Assembly: GCA_032629725.1 (NCBI GenBank)
Contig: JAFEVB010000037.1
Coordinates: forward strand, 682,001-746,000
Reading direction: 5' to 3'
DNA: 64,000 bases
Origin: Gremmenia infestans
Taxonomy: Eukaryota > Ascomycota > Leotiomycetes > Helotiales > Hamatocanthoscyphaceae
Shown: piece by piece, positions 35,108 to 44,919 of the stretch
Position numbering within the stretch: the stretch's first letter is position 1
Layout of the letters: every line of letters starts with the position of its first letter
Position numbers and translations under genes: made by a program
The notes under the pieces: generated by a model
Seen by the model: the letters and a program-made list of their open reading frames with translations, nothing else
Database searches by the model: none
What the model was told of the DNA's origin: nothing

Positions 35108-36616
35108 ATGAGTAGCAAAGGCTTCCATCCGTTTAAGGGAAGAGTGAGCAGGCATTTTGGGGATTCGGTACGTACCTTCCTGGTGTACGTTACGTTAGGT
35201 GGATAGTACGGGTGGTACAATGTGTATGATGGGTTTGGTGTCTGTGTTGGTGCGACGGTTCTGTTGGGTGTGCATGGTGGTCTTGTGCTACTGCGTTGTT
35301 TTCATGGGGAAAGCCGTGGGGATGATGCTGCTGAGGCTCTTTTGTGTATGGGAATTTGAATTGGAATTGGAGCTGGGGCTGGGGCTGACTAGATGATTAC
35401 AGTTGGCGCCTGATGATGCGTATCTTAGTTGTGAGTATTATTATATTCCTTGGCCAGTGGACTGGATGGGGTTGGATTTGAGAGCAGGGCTAACTGTTGG
35501 CAGATTATGATGTACGGCGTAAGTTTATTTCGGGGAGGATGGGAGAGGAGAAGAGAGGAGAGTGGTGCGAGGTATGGGATACTAATGCTGGATTGATCTT
35601 GTAGTTACGAAAGAAGATGTCGATACCCTCAAGAATGACTGGCTCACCGACAACGTATGCCCCTCGCCCCTCGCCCCTCCCCCCTTCCTCTTCTCCCTTA
35701 TACTACACTACAATTGCCCCTACTAATACATAGTTCACATATATAGACCATAGCATTCTGGGAAGAGTATGAAGCCTCCCACCTCCCCGAATCAGACCCA
35801 GCTAAATACACAACCAGATACCTCGAGCGCGAAGAACTACGCAAATTCCCCTCCTCGCACATCGTCCTCCTCCGCCCCTCCATGGCATTCATGCTCATGA
35901 AAACGCCCTCCGCGCTCACCCTGCGCGACGCACTCCCAGACTTCACTTCCACAACACACATTTTCCTGCCGATCAACGACGCGCGCAACGTATCCATCGC
36001 GGAAGGCGGCTCGCACTGGTCGCTCCTCCTCGTATCCGTGATTGACGGCGTGGCGTTCCACTACGACTCCCTCTCCGCATCGAACTACAACGAGGCGATG
36101 CTGGCGACGCAGAAGATATCTGAGTTGTTGGGGAAGGGGTTGCGGTTTATGAATCTGGAGGATAGTCCGCAGCAGGAGAACGGGAGTGATTGTGGGGTTT
36201 ATGTTTGTATATTGATGCGGCATTTGTTGTTGAAGCGCCTGCTGAGTGCGAATGCGAGGGAGAAGGTTAGTATGAGTATGGGTGGCAAGGTGGTAGATGC
36301 TAGTGGAGGGAGGAAGGAGATGTTGAGGACTATTGAGGGGTTTAGGAAGGAGGGTGAGAGGAGGAGATCGTATGTTTTGTCCCCCCCCCTCCCCCCTTTC
36401 TTCACATTCCTCCCCCTTCTGTTCTCTTTTTCCACTGTTCGCTTTTTCTTCTCCCGGTTTCCCTACATCCAACCAATCAATTCTCAAGCTCGCTCATCCC
36501 TCTCACATTCTAACACGCATACTCGCTCCAGAAACGACGAAAGCAGAAGCGCCAGTCCTTTTCCAAAAGGCAAAAGTGGCGGGGAGTCAAGGAGTCCGCC
36601 TAGGATTGATTCGTGA
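35108..36616 (+). CDS. NEDD8-specific cysteine protease DEN1/SENP8 family
   Basis: The model has six exons: 35108-35167, 35403-35430, 35504-35518, 35605-35654, 35747-36369 and 36532-36616, giving 286 aa. This Ulp1-type (C48) protease is expected to process NEDD8 precursor or remove NEDD8 from proteins; in Aspergillus the relative DenA acts in development. The spliced N-terminus DDAYLSYYDVRL, then DWLTDNTIAFWEEY, matches the SENP8 start closely. The catalytic triad is H141 (GGSHWSLL), D158 (HYDSLS) and C200 (GSDCGVYVC), with Q194 six residues before the cysteine. Exon 3 is only 15 nt. The last intron (162 nt) has no stop and is a multiple of three, so retention would add 54 mostly hydrophobic or basic residues. 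The first exons rest on frame and family match, not on transcripts. Confidence 0.87.
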
Positions 36617-36999
36617 CGTGGAGTAGATGGATATTGCCCAAGGATTCGAATGGATTAGGGGGGGTGGATGGATGGATGGATGGTATATTTAGCAAGAGGC
36701 GCTCGGAGTCATTTTATCAGGGATGGGGGTGGGGATTCTAAGTGCATGAGTGGATGAATGAATGAATGAGCAGATCAGAGCAATAGATAGCTTTTATGCG
36801 TTGCGTTGCATTGGCTGTTATGATAGGAGGGAAGAAGAGAAATGAGAAGGATCATTACATTTGCGTGCATATAAGAAGTATGAGAACATTGGCTTTTGGC
36901 TGGGTACATACAATTATCCATACAGAATATACAAGGCGTGCGTTTGAGCTGCATGCATCAAATCGACTTTTGCGCAATTTTTATTTCCCCTAAACTCAA
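36617..36999. other. Intergenic between convergent DEN1 and TIM-barrel gene
   Basis: This short convergent spacer has a GGAT tandem repeat at 36665-36683 and a GAAT repeat near 36752-36766. No gene is seen. Confidence 0.6.
36665..36683. repeat. (GGAT)n microsatellite
   Basis: Four to five tandem GGAT units lie in the 3' flank shared by DEN1 and the gene that follows. Confidence 0.85.
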
Positions 37000-38262
37000 T
37001 CACTCAGCTTGCTCAGTTCGCTCACTCACCGCATCCCCGCACTCCTCAATCAACGTCCTACAACTCTCCATAGCCCCCTCACAAAACGCCTTCATATCCG
37101 ACTCTCCCCCCTTATTCAGCCCATCAAATACCTCCACGCTAAACCAGCCGCTAAACCCCGTGCCCAGCACCGCTTTACACATCTCCACGCACTGCGGGGT
37201 AAAGGCCCCGCCGTCATACAAGTACGGTCGATAATCATGGCTCCATTTGGCGCGCGCTCGGATCTTGGCCTTGGTTCCCCCATCACCATCACCACCAGGC
37301 GGCTCTTCATTGCCCTCGCCGTCCTCACCGTCTTCCTTGAAGGGCATAGGCGGTCTATACGCATCGCTGAGCTGCAACACGTAGATCTTATCCGCGGGCA
37401 CGGATTCCTGCAGTGCTTTGAGAGAGACGGTCAAATTGTGCTCGAGCTTCTGTTGGAGGCCCGCGGATTGGATAAGTGTGGAGGGGGTGGTGGGGTCGCC
37501 GTATTCACCGCAGATGGTTTGGAAGGTGTCGAGGCATAGACCGATGTTCGGGCGGTTGGCTAGCTGCACGATGTCCCAGACGTTCGACCAGGTTGGGGCG
37601 TAGGTGGCCCAGCACCAGTTTTCGTAGGCGAGGCGGAAGGAGTGGGGGGCGAGGAGGTCGGCGAGGGAGGCGAGGTCTGTGGCTAGGCGGGACGGGGATG
37701 GGGGGTTGGTGGTGGGGGCAGGGGAGTCGGTTGATCCTACCTGTAGGATAGCCAGCAGTTGTCAGTTTCGTTATTGCTTCTGTTTGTAGGAGTATGATTG
37801 GTTTAGATTGCTGAAATGAAGAAAGGGGAAAGAAAGACGTACTTGCAACATATCTGTTCCAACGGCGCTCATTATACGTACCCAGCCGCTAGCACGTAAA
37901 AAAGCATCTTCCCGTTCCTTACTCCCATCTTCCCAGCCCTCGAAGTTGCTAAAAGGCTGCAACATCATAATACTTAAACCCTTTTCCTCACACAATCTCT
38001 TGACTTCTTTCCCAGCTTCACATAAACTGTCGTAGTCATCTTCCTCCACATTTCTGCCTAGATGAGAGGAGGAGAAGGATAGGAGGTCGGGGAAGCCGAG
38101 TTCGATTGCTGTGAAGCCTGCTGAGGAGATGGCAGAGAGCTTTTCCGGGAGGGAGGTTGAGGGAGAGCCGACTGAGACGGAGGCGTATGAAAAGGGGATT
38201 GAAGAAAGGGAGGCTTTGGAATATGGAATTTTGGGGGGGCGGGAGAGTTTGTTGAGAGGCAT
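37000..38262 (-). CDS. Xylose-isomerase-like TIM-barrel enzyme, likely 3-dehydroshikimate dehydratase type
   Basis: There are two exons, 38262-37843 and 37740-37000, with a 102-nt intron (GTACGT donor), giving 386 aa. The fold is the sugar phosphate isomerase/AP-endonuclease-2 TIM barrel: FSYASVSVG starting strand 1, AGFTAIELGFPDL with the Glu on strand 2, IMMLQPFSNFEG, LAYENWCWATYA with its Glu, GLCLDTFQTICG with its Asp, IYVLQLSDAYRPP, and WFSVEVFDG with the final Glu. These acidic residues plus His/Gln are the usual metal ligands. Fungal members of this subgroup are known 3-dehydroshikimate dehydratases of quinate catabolism and protocatechuate formation. Nothing else of that pathway is nearby, so the substrate is inferred from family style only. 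A Gly/Glu/Asp-rich insert (DGEDGEGNEEPPGGDGDGG) sits in a surface loop before the last third. Confidence 0.8.
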
Positions 38263-38682
38263 GATGAATGGATGAATGGATGAATAAACAGAGAATGATA
38301 GAAGAAAAGATTGAAAGGGGGTCTTGAGTATAGAGAAGATGATGGCGGATGACGTATAGTGGAGAATGGAGGGGAAGGTGCACGTGACGGAAAAGAAAGA
38401 AATACCTCGAGGTAGTGGAGCCTGAAAAACAAGCAGTGGAATAGTAAGGGATTAGAATAGAATGGTACTGGTAATGATATTCTGTATGGAAAGGAAATGG
38501 GCAGACTTGTAGAAAAATGACCACTTGGAATCAGTAGCACATTGCCTCTATGGCATCAATACAACACCAAACGGAGGGGGGGGGGAAGCAATATACACAT
38601 ACCATATCATGCCTGTAAATGCAATTGCTATGGCCATTGGGTATCTCAAACAAATATAAAACTCCAAATCAATCAATCAAAA
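38263..38682. other. Intergenic, no gene seen
   Basis: This holds the promoter of the TIM-barrel enzyme and the 3' end of SLX9. A G-rich run (ten G) lies near 38574-38584. No coding signal is seen. Confidence 0.55.
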
Positions 38683-39344
38683 TCACTTCCCCTCAAATGC
38701 GCTATCCTTGTCCATCGTCTCCCCAATCCACGCCCGTAACGCTTGAAACCTCTTTGTCGTAGCTGAAGGCTGAGGCTGGGGCGCCTCACCCTCCACCTGT
38801 GGTACAGCAGTTGGCATACTCGTACTCGCACCCATACTCCCCATCAACAAGCCCAGATTCCTCCCAAACCTCTCCCTCTCCACCACCTCGACCTTCTCGC
38901 GCCGCCTCATCAGGCCCTTGCCACTCGTCAAGCTATCCATCTTGATCTTCCCTACCCCCGCCTTGCTCGCCCTGCCCGCACTCATCTCTTCGATATCAGG
39001 CAACGCATCCGCGAGAGAATCGAGATTAGAAACTAGTTTCTTGGAAGGACGGCGGCGTTTGGAGGTGGGTGTGGAGTGTGTTTTCTCGATGCGGTGTTTG
39101 AAGAGACTGGATTTTATGGTCCGTTTATCTTTCTTGGAGTTGGAGGATAGGGAGGTAGGACGGGATATGAGACCTGAGCCTGAGTTCGTGGTAGTGGTAG
39201 TAGTGGAAGCGGAAGTGGATTTCGAGGTCTTGGACCGGATGGAGGGGCGTTTTTTGGGTGCTGTGGGCGCCTGCTTGATTGTTAGCTTTTGCTTCGCCTG
39301 GTCTTGTCTTTATTTATGGGAATTGGGAGGTATATGTATACCAT
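38683..39344 (-). CDS. SLX9: Ribosome biogenesis protein SLX9-like
   Basis: There are two exons: 39344-39342, which supplies only the start codon, and 39270-38683, giving 196 aa. The 71-nt intron has a GTATAC donor, a GCTAAC branch site and a CAG acceptor. SLX9 is a nucleolar factor that binds pre-40S particles and takes part in 18S rRNA maturation and export. The features are family-like: APTAPKKRPSIRSK at the N-terminus, a basic RRRPSKKL segment, NLDSLADALPD, a GKIKMDSLTSGKG patch, then RRREKVEVVERERFGRNLG, and a C-terminal helix RFQALRAWI. The protein is mostly basic and probably partly disordered. The start is the weakest part of the model; the frame continues upstream of APTAP with no other ATG, which is why I favour the split start codon. 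It diverges from UBA4 across 160 bp. Confidence 0.7.
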
Positions 39345-39504
39345 GTTTGCAATATTCCTATCTATGCGAAGAATACAGCTCAATCTTTGGCTTTGAGGGC
39401 GATTTATAGTTGTGGTGGTGGGGTTGTCTAAAGTTTAAAGAAAGAATATTTTCCGAGGACCCTGATTTCAACTCACAACTCCCGACCCCGCTAAAACACC
39501 ATCA
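39345..39504. promoter_or_regulatory. Compact SLX9/UBA4 divergent promoter
   Basis: Only 160 bp lie between the two start codons, so the promoters must overlap. I see no clear TATA box or named transcription-factor site. Confidence 0.5.
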
Positions 39505-41026
39505 ATGATGGAAGCAGCAACCACCAGCGCCTCAGCTCTCAGAGCACAAATAGCAGCTACAGAGCAAGAACTAAGCAAGCTAAAGGAGCAACTGGCAAAG
39601 ATTGAAGAAAAAGAGACGTCCGTAAATGAGCTACCGGTAGAGCCCGTGACGTCGAAATGGCCGTTATCACAAGAAGAATATACACGCTATGGCCGGCAGA
39701 TGATTGTTCCTAGTATTGGAATCCAAGGTACCTTATACTTCTTCTCTTGAAAACCTTACTCCATCCAGCATTTACTACAAGTATATTGATTGACTAATCT
39801 TTATATAGGACAACTACGACTCAAAAATGCAAAAGTCCTCATCATCGGCGCAGGTGGACTCGGTTGCCCCGCCGCTGCATACTTGGCTGGTGCTGGAGTA
39901 GGCACGCTGGGAATCGTAGATGGCGATACAGTCGAGCTATCGAATCTACACCGACAGATCCTCCACACCACAGCGCGTGTCGGGATGAAAAAAGTCCATT
40001 CCGCAATCTCATACCTATCCTCGTGCGCCCCCCTCCCCCTTTCCATACCTTTATATAAAACCAACCAACTAACTCATCCACAGCCTAAATTCCAACCCAA
40101 CATACATCCCCCACCCCACGCACCTAACCCCCTCAAACGCCCCCTCAATCCTAGCACCCTACGACATAATCCTAGACTGCACCGACAACCCCGCAACCCG
40201 CTACCTCATCAGCGACACGTGCGTGCTGCTACGCAAACCCCTCGTTTCCGCCTCAGCGCTACGCACGGAGGGCCAGCTCATCGTGCTGAACCACCCAGCG
40301 TTGCCCGCTGGCAACGAGCTAGGCGGGCCGTGCTACAGGTGCGTGTTCCCGAAACCGCCGCCGGTGGAGAGCGTGGTGAGTTGTGGGGATGGGGGCGTGT
40401 TGGGGCCGGTGGTGGGCGTTATGGGGGTTTTGCAGGCGGGGGAGGTTGTGAGGTTGATTTGTGGTGGGGGGTTGGAGGGTAGTGCCATGGAGGGGAGGAA
40501 AGGGGGGAATAGTATGTTGATTTTCGGGCAAAATGGTGAGCCTCAATTTCGCAGTCTCAAGATGAGGGGGAGGCGTAAGGGGTGTTTTGCGTGTTCGGGG
40601 GAGGGGGGATTAGGGTTGGAAAGCCTTAGTTCTGGGTCGTTGGATTATGTTTTATTTTGTGGTCTTAGTGCGCCTATTAACATCCTGCATGATGACGAGA
40701 GAATATCGCCGCGGGATTATGATGAGGTTAAGAAGAAGGGGGGAGAGCATTTGCTGGTCGATGTTAGGGAGAAAGTGCAGTTTGATATATGTAGAATTGA
40801 AGGCTCGATAAACGTTCCGTTTTCAAGGATTCAGAGGGGAGAGGGGCTGGGAGATGGTCTTGGCGACGATGAGAGGCCGGTATATGTTGTGTGTAGGCTG
40901 GGGAATGATAGTCAGGTTGTGGTGAGGAAGTTGAAGGACGCTGGGTTGGGCAGGGTGGTGGGGGATATTAGGGGTGGGTTGAGGGCTTGGAGGAAGGAGG
41001 TTGATGCAAGTTGGCCCGAGTACTAG
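39505..41026 (+). CDS. UBA4: Ubiquitin-like activating enzyme and sulfurtransferase UBA4/MOCS3
   Basis: There are three exons, 39505-39727, 39809-40022 and 40084-41026, giving 459 aa. UBA4 activates the ubiquitin-like protein Urm1 and transfers sulfur to its C-terminus for thiolation of wobble uridines in tRNA. The family can also serve molybdopterin synthase. A coiled coil of about 40 residues leads in. The E1-like domain has RYGRQMIVPSIG, the nucleotide loop IIGAGGLGC, DGDTVELSNLHRQ, and the catalytic Cys in VVSCGDGGVLG. Zinc ligands are CYRC and CFAC. The C-terminal rhodanese domain has LVDVREKVQFDI and its active Cys at about residue 416 in VCRLGNDS. Codon use shifts to G-rich after 40320, but domain order and length are normal. 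Confidence 0.95.
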
Positions 41027-41231
41027 AGCTCTCAACATAGATGTTGATACAGACATGAAAAGCGGATTTCAATACTTTCATTTTTGTATCGATACAATAC
41101 AACGAAAAGGTCACAGTGCCTTTTCCCGCGCATAATATTGCTCGGAAGTCCATTCCATGCCTAATTCCAACAAAAGAAACGTGGAACTGTAAAGTATTTT
41201 CCTCCCATCCGTATTCACTACAATACCTGCC
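41027..41231. other. Short convergent spacer between UBA4 and PAM17
   Basis: About 200 bp carry both 3' ends. No other feature is seen. Confidence 0.6.
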
Positions 41232-42051
41232 TCAAACAAAATGACTCCGTTTCCGGTTGAACGCTCTCTGATCCTTCAGCCACTGTCGATAGTCGGCTAC
41301 ACTGCCGATTTTCTCTCCGTAATAATCTATTCATGCAATTAGTACCTTCTTTCTCACCATTTATTCTTTCGTTTTATTTCAAGTGGAAAGCAAACTCACC
41401 AGGCACAGGATTCGCCGCACTACTCGCGCTCGGATCAACCCTAAACTTCTTAATCCTCCTATAAAACTCCCTCTCTTTCTGATCCATCTGGTCTCTCACG
41501 CCCCTATTCCGCCAATTGAACATCCCCGTCCCCACAATCGGTCCAACCAGCCATCCAGCCCCACCACACAGGAACGTTATGATGCCGAGCGTAATGAAGG
41601 GATCGAGCGGGAATTGGGAGACTAGCGAGTCCATGTCCGAGGCGAGTAGGATCTCAGCGCCGCCTACGAACGAGGTAAGGGATGTGGTTATGGAGGAGCC
41701 GAGTTGGTAGCGTCGCCGGGTCTTGCGGAGCGTGAAGAATGTGTTCCAGGATAGACGTTCTTGGTCTGAAGGCCGGGTACTTGGTTTTGCGGGTCTACTT
41801 GTAGATGCCGCTGTAATTGGCGAAGGATTGGGGACTGAAGAGGCATATCTGACTGAGATGGAGCTGGTGCACATTGCGGGCTTCCTGAAAGATACATGGC
41901 GTTTTGAGAGGGGCACTCGGCGTGTAGAGGAAGAGTCTGGTACTCGGAGAGGGGTAGGTGTACCGGTATGGAAAGAACTGCTTGTAAGGAGTGTAGGTTG
42001 CAACCGGCAGCTCATTGCTGCAGGTCGGAGGGTGGGCGCTGTGTAGAGCAT
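41232..42051 (-). CDS. PAM17: Mitochondrial import motor subunit PAM17
   Basis: There are two exons, 42051-41400 and 41326-41232, with a 73-nt intron, giving 248 aa. PAM17 is part of the presequence-translocase-associated motor that couples the TIM23 channel to mtHsp70. The N-terminal 95 residues are rich in Arg and Ser with no acids for long runs, as in a mitochondrial presequence. The core has LSWNTFFTLRKTRRRYQL, then two membrane segments (TSLTSFVGGAEI and ITFLCGGAGWLVGPIVG), then the signature RVDPSASS.ANPVPDYYGEKIGS, which is completed only by splicing, and DYRQWLKDQRAFNRK. I chose the ATG at 42051 because the open frame upstream starts without ATG. Confidence 0.93.
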
Positions 42052-42709
42052 ATTGAGTGGAGTGGTTGTTCGTTGACTTGAAGAAGTCGTTGCGAATGAC
42101 AAGTTAAGGTGGGCCGATGTTTGATAAAGCTTGAAAGTCTTGGCGCGGAGAGTCGCACTTAGGCGCTCAGGCGGTTGTTGGACCAATGAGATGAAAGATC
42201 TGACTGATACAATTACTGTATTCAATTATTGGATTGAACATTGCAAATAGCTTCCAAACTCATCTGTATTTAGTGGAACAAACAACTTTCACCACCCTAT
42301 ATTCTGCAGAAAGGATTCAACCTCTCAAATTTCAACTCTCAACTTTCCTGTCCTTTGCTTCACTACTGAGTTTTTCAATCTCTTGGACGCTCATTCTCCC
42401 CTTTGCAGAAGCAAACGACAGATTGAATGCTGCTTCCAATCCGTCATCTCCGTTAAACAGCAAAAACACATACATCTATCACAACTATTTTCTTCAAGCT
42501 GTTCATACCCTTGAGGTTTGCACTACCTCAAATCACTCCCACGTGACACCTGCCAGTTGTGCAATCACGGTCACCGGACATCGCGTATCAAACAGCCTCC
42601 CCTCGTCGATTAATGTAAGTTCACGCGTCTTTAAATCAACCCACTTCAAGAAGATGGGACAACGTCCCATACACGGCCTCTTCCCATCTTCTTCAATACC
42701 AAAGAGGCC
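42052..42709. promoter_or_regulatory. PAM17/chromodomain divergent region with leader features
   Basis: This divergent region has a GTAAGT donor-like site at 42614 and a perfect hairpin (ATGGGAC, AAC, GTCCCAT) at 42654-42670. The hairpin includes an upstream ATG that opens a 20-codon frame whose stop (42714-42716) overlaps the start of the chromodomain gene. If an intron runs from 42614 to the AAAG at 42704, hairpin and uORF are removed from the mRNA. Confidence 0.4.
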
Positions 42710-44152
42710 ATGTTAACAAAAGATCAACCAGGCTCAGGCCGCAAACGAGCTTTCTTCGACTTCGTTATTGCGCAACGACCTGTCTACGTCCCAAACTCTG
42801 GTCCACCTTTGGCGCCAATATCAATCATGCCTGCTCATGACAAAGACGGAATTATTCTTGATACTCTTCAATTGGATGGGAGCCACGTATACGTCGTTGG
42901 TTTCCAGGATAAACCTCATCTTCAAATATCTGTCAAACCTGAGAACCTTCGCAACTGGGTTTCAGAGAGGACTCATGAGAAATGGGAGCGTGATCAAGTC
43001 CAAATGAGAAAAGATGAAGAGCAGAGGATTAGGAATGAGAATAGGAAACCCAAGAAGGGGTCATCATCACGTGAGGGTGTACAGGCTGGCGTCAAAGGCA
43101 AGGGACGGAAGCGGAAGCGTGCTCCCTCTCTTGTTGAACCACCACCTGCAAGAAGAGCTTCTATGCTTGGAAATACACCGATTCTTCCGCCTCCTTCTGG
43201 TCCCAGTCGAAGAAGAAAGCCAGCTGAGGAAGAACGCGTTTTTGCTTCTCCAAAGGCTTCTCAGAAGTCGCAGGGCCCATCCCTCTCTACCCCTGTCAAA
43301 GGACTAGGCTATCTTGACACGGATGAAGACGAGGAAATGGACGACGGTGCCGCTCTTGCTTTGCAGCTAAACGGTGGTCTCGGACGCTCTCGCTCAACTA
43401 CAGGAACGTCTCGCCCTTCAAGTCGAGACCATTCTCATGTGGACGATGATAGTGCTGTCGCCAGTATATCTAGTCGAGCTGCCCGTCAAACCTACGAGGA
43501 CCTAGATGCTAGAAGCAAAAAAGGCAATACCCAAACTATCGCGGAGAAATACTCCAACTTGAACAACTTGAAAAAGCCGCCCTCAAAATTCTCCCCTCGG
43601 GCTGGAATGTTCTCTCCACCTAAGGTCCACGGCAAACCCCCTCAAGCTGGCTCGTCATCCAAACCTTACAAATCTCTCCATACCAATGCCATCAGTCCCA
43701 AAAACGCAGCTAGTCTCGCACGCGAGTACGGTGTTGACGATGAAGAAGACGCAATTGATCTCGTTGTCGTCCTATCCGAAGAAGACGACTCAGATAAGGA
43801 TGAGTATGATGTTGAAGAGATCATGGATGATGAAGTGCGTAAGGGTGCCGATGGTAAACGCCGCTTACACTACCTCATCAAATGGGTTGGGAGTTGGGAG
43901 AACACGTGGGAGCCGGCCACTCATGTCGGGCAGGAGTCTATCCACGAGTATAATAAGATGAAGGAGAGGAAGACGAGCCGTAATGGTAGTCGTGGGAAGA
44001 GCATAGATATGAGGGCTCATGTTGAAGATACTAGCGAGAGTGATGGGAATGGCAATGAGATGTTCGTTACTGATAGGAAGGGGAAGGGGAAGGCTGTCGA
44101 AACTCCTACTCGTGGTCAGGTCATCGATGACGACAGCGCTGATTCTGACTGA
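42710..44152 (+). CDS. Chromodomain protein
   Basis: This is an intronless 480-aa frame starting at 42710. The N-terminal part (GIILDTLQLDGSHVYVVGFQDKPHLQISVKP) is ordered-looking. A long low-complexity basic and serine-rich region follows, with nuclear-localisation-like patches (KGRKRKRA, RRRK). The chromodomain is at about residues 365-420: DEYDVEEIMDDEV, LHYLIKWVG and NTWEPATHV, preceded by a very acidic stretch (LSEEDDSDKDE). Chromodomains bind methylated histone tails. Here the loop after KWVG is two residues shorter than in HP1, and the third aromatic-cage residue is not in its usual place. No chromoshadow domain is visible, so this is not a typical HP1. The role is likely nuclear and chromatin-linked; more cannot be said. 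An upstream coding exon is possible. Confidence 0.85.
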   Translation: MLTKDQPGSGRKRAFFDFVIAQRPVYVPNSGPPLAPISIMPAHDKDGIILDTLQLDGSHVYVVGFQDKPHLQISVKPENLRNWVSERTHEKWERDQVQMRKDEEQRIRNENRKPKKGSSSREGVQAGVKGKGRKRKRAPSLVEPPPARRASMLGNTPILPPPSGPSRRRKPAEEERVFASPKASQKSQGPSLSTPVKGLGYLDTDEDEEMDDGAALALQLNGGLGRSRSTTGTSRPSSRDHSHVDDDSAVASISSRAARQTYEDLDARSKKGNTQTIAEKYSNLNNLKKPPSKFSPRAGMFSPPKVHGKPPQAGSSSKPYKSLHTNAISPKNAASLAREYGVDDEEDAIDLVVVLSEEDDSDKDEYDVEEIMDDEVRKGADGKRRLHYLIKWVGSWENTWEPATHVGQESIHEYNKMKERKTSRNGSRGKSIDMRAHVEDTSESDGNGNEMFVTDRKGKGKAVETPTRGQVIDDDSADSD

Positions 44153-44919
44153 GTGACGACTCTCCTGGACGCTTTGGAAAAAGCTTTGGCCATTTGCGCC
44201 CACCAGACTACACTCCGGAAGCAGCGGACTAACAGCATCCTAGCGATTGAAAATCTATGGATGGGACAAAGGAAGTGGTTCTCTAGATTTGGCGACAGTG
44301 GTGTTTGAACAGGCTCATACATGCAAACATATGTTATGGGGAGCGGTACGCAGATGAGGTTGCAAAGGCCACCCCGAGCTTTCGAGAGTCATGAACGAAT
44401 CGATACGAAATGAGCAACTGCATATACCCCAAGGATAGTATCACACGCAGAATCTCACGATATTAATGAATCCCTGTCTACTCATCTGTGCATCACCCTA
44501 AGTTCCTTCGGTCCAGTGGCCACATTCTGTTGCATTTCGCAAATTCGCCGCTTGATTCTGCCAATATTGATTTGATACCTCTGACATCGACTGACTGCCA
44601 TGGCAGAGTGGTATCCGGCCAACTTTTCCGGCTTGATTGGTTCCTTGTCTGCACTTTGTCGGATTCAATGTTTTCGTTTCTGCTACTGGTTACCAAGTGC
44701 TGAGATCTGCAGCGGAATGCTACTGTAATATCTGCAACTCAGCTGATTTGGCAATGCTTCATGATACTACCCCATCAATTTTACCCCGCAGCCTTATCAA
44801 ATCATATTGATGTGTATGAGGCTCTTACGGGTAAGTAATGAAGATAAAGAACATACATCTCCGCAGCCTCGCCGAGGGACTTGCACATATGTTGCTTTAT
44901 GCGTTAAGTATTCCATGGT
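44153..44919. other. Intergenic, no gene seen
   Basis: This is the 3' flank of the chromodomain gene and the promoter of the next. No coding or RNA feature is supported. Confidence 0.55.

Noticed and set aside
36199..36487. Long frames on both strands at the end of DEN1
   Set aside because: They are produced by a C/T-rich intron and its complement, not by separate genes.
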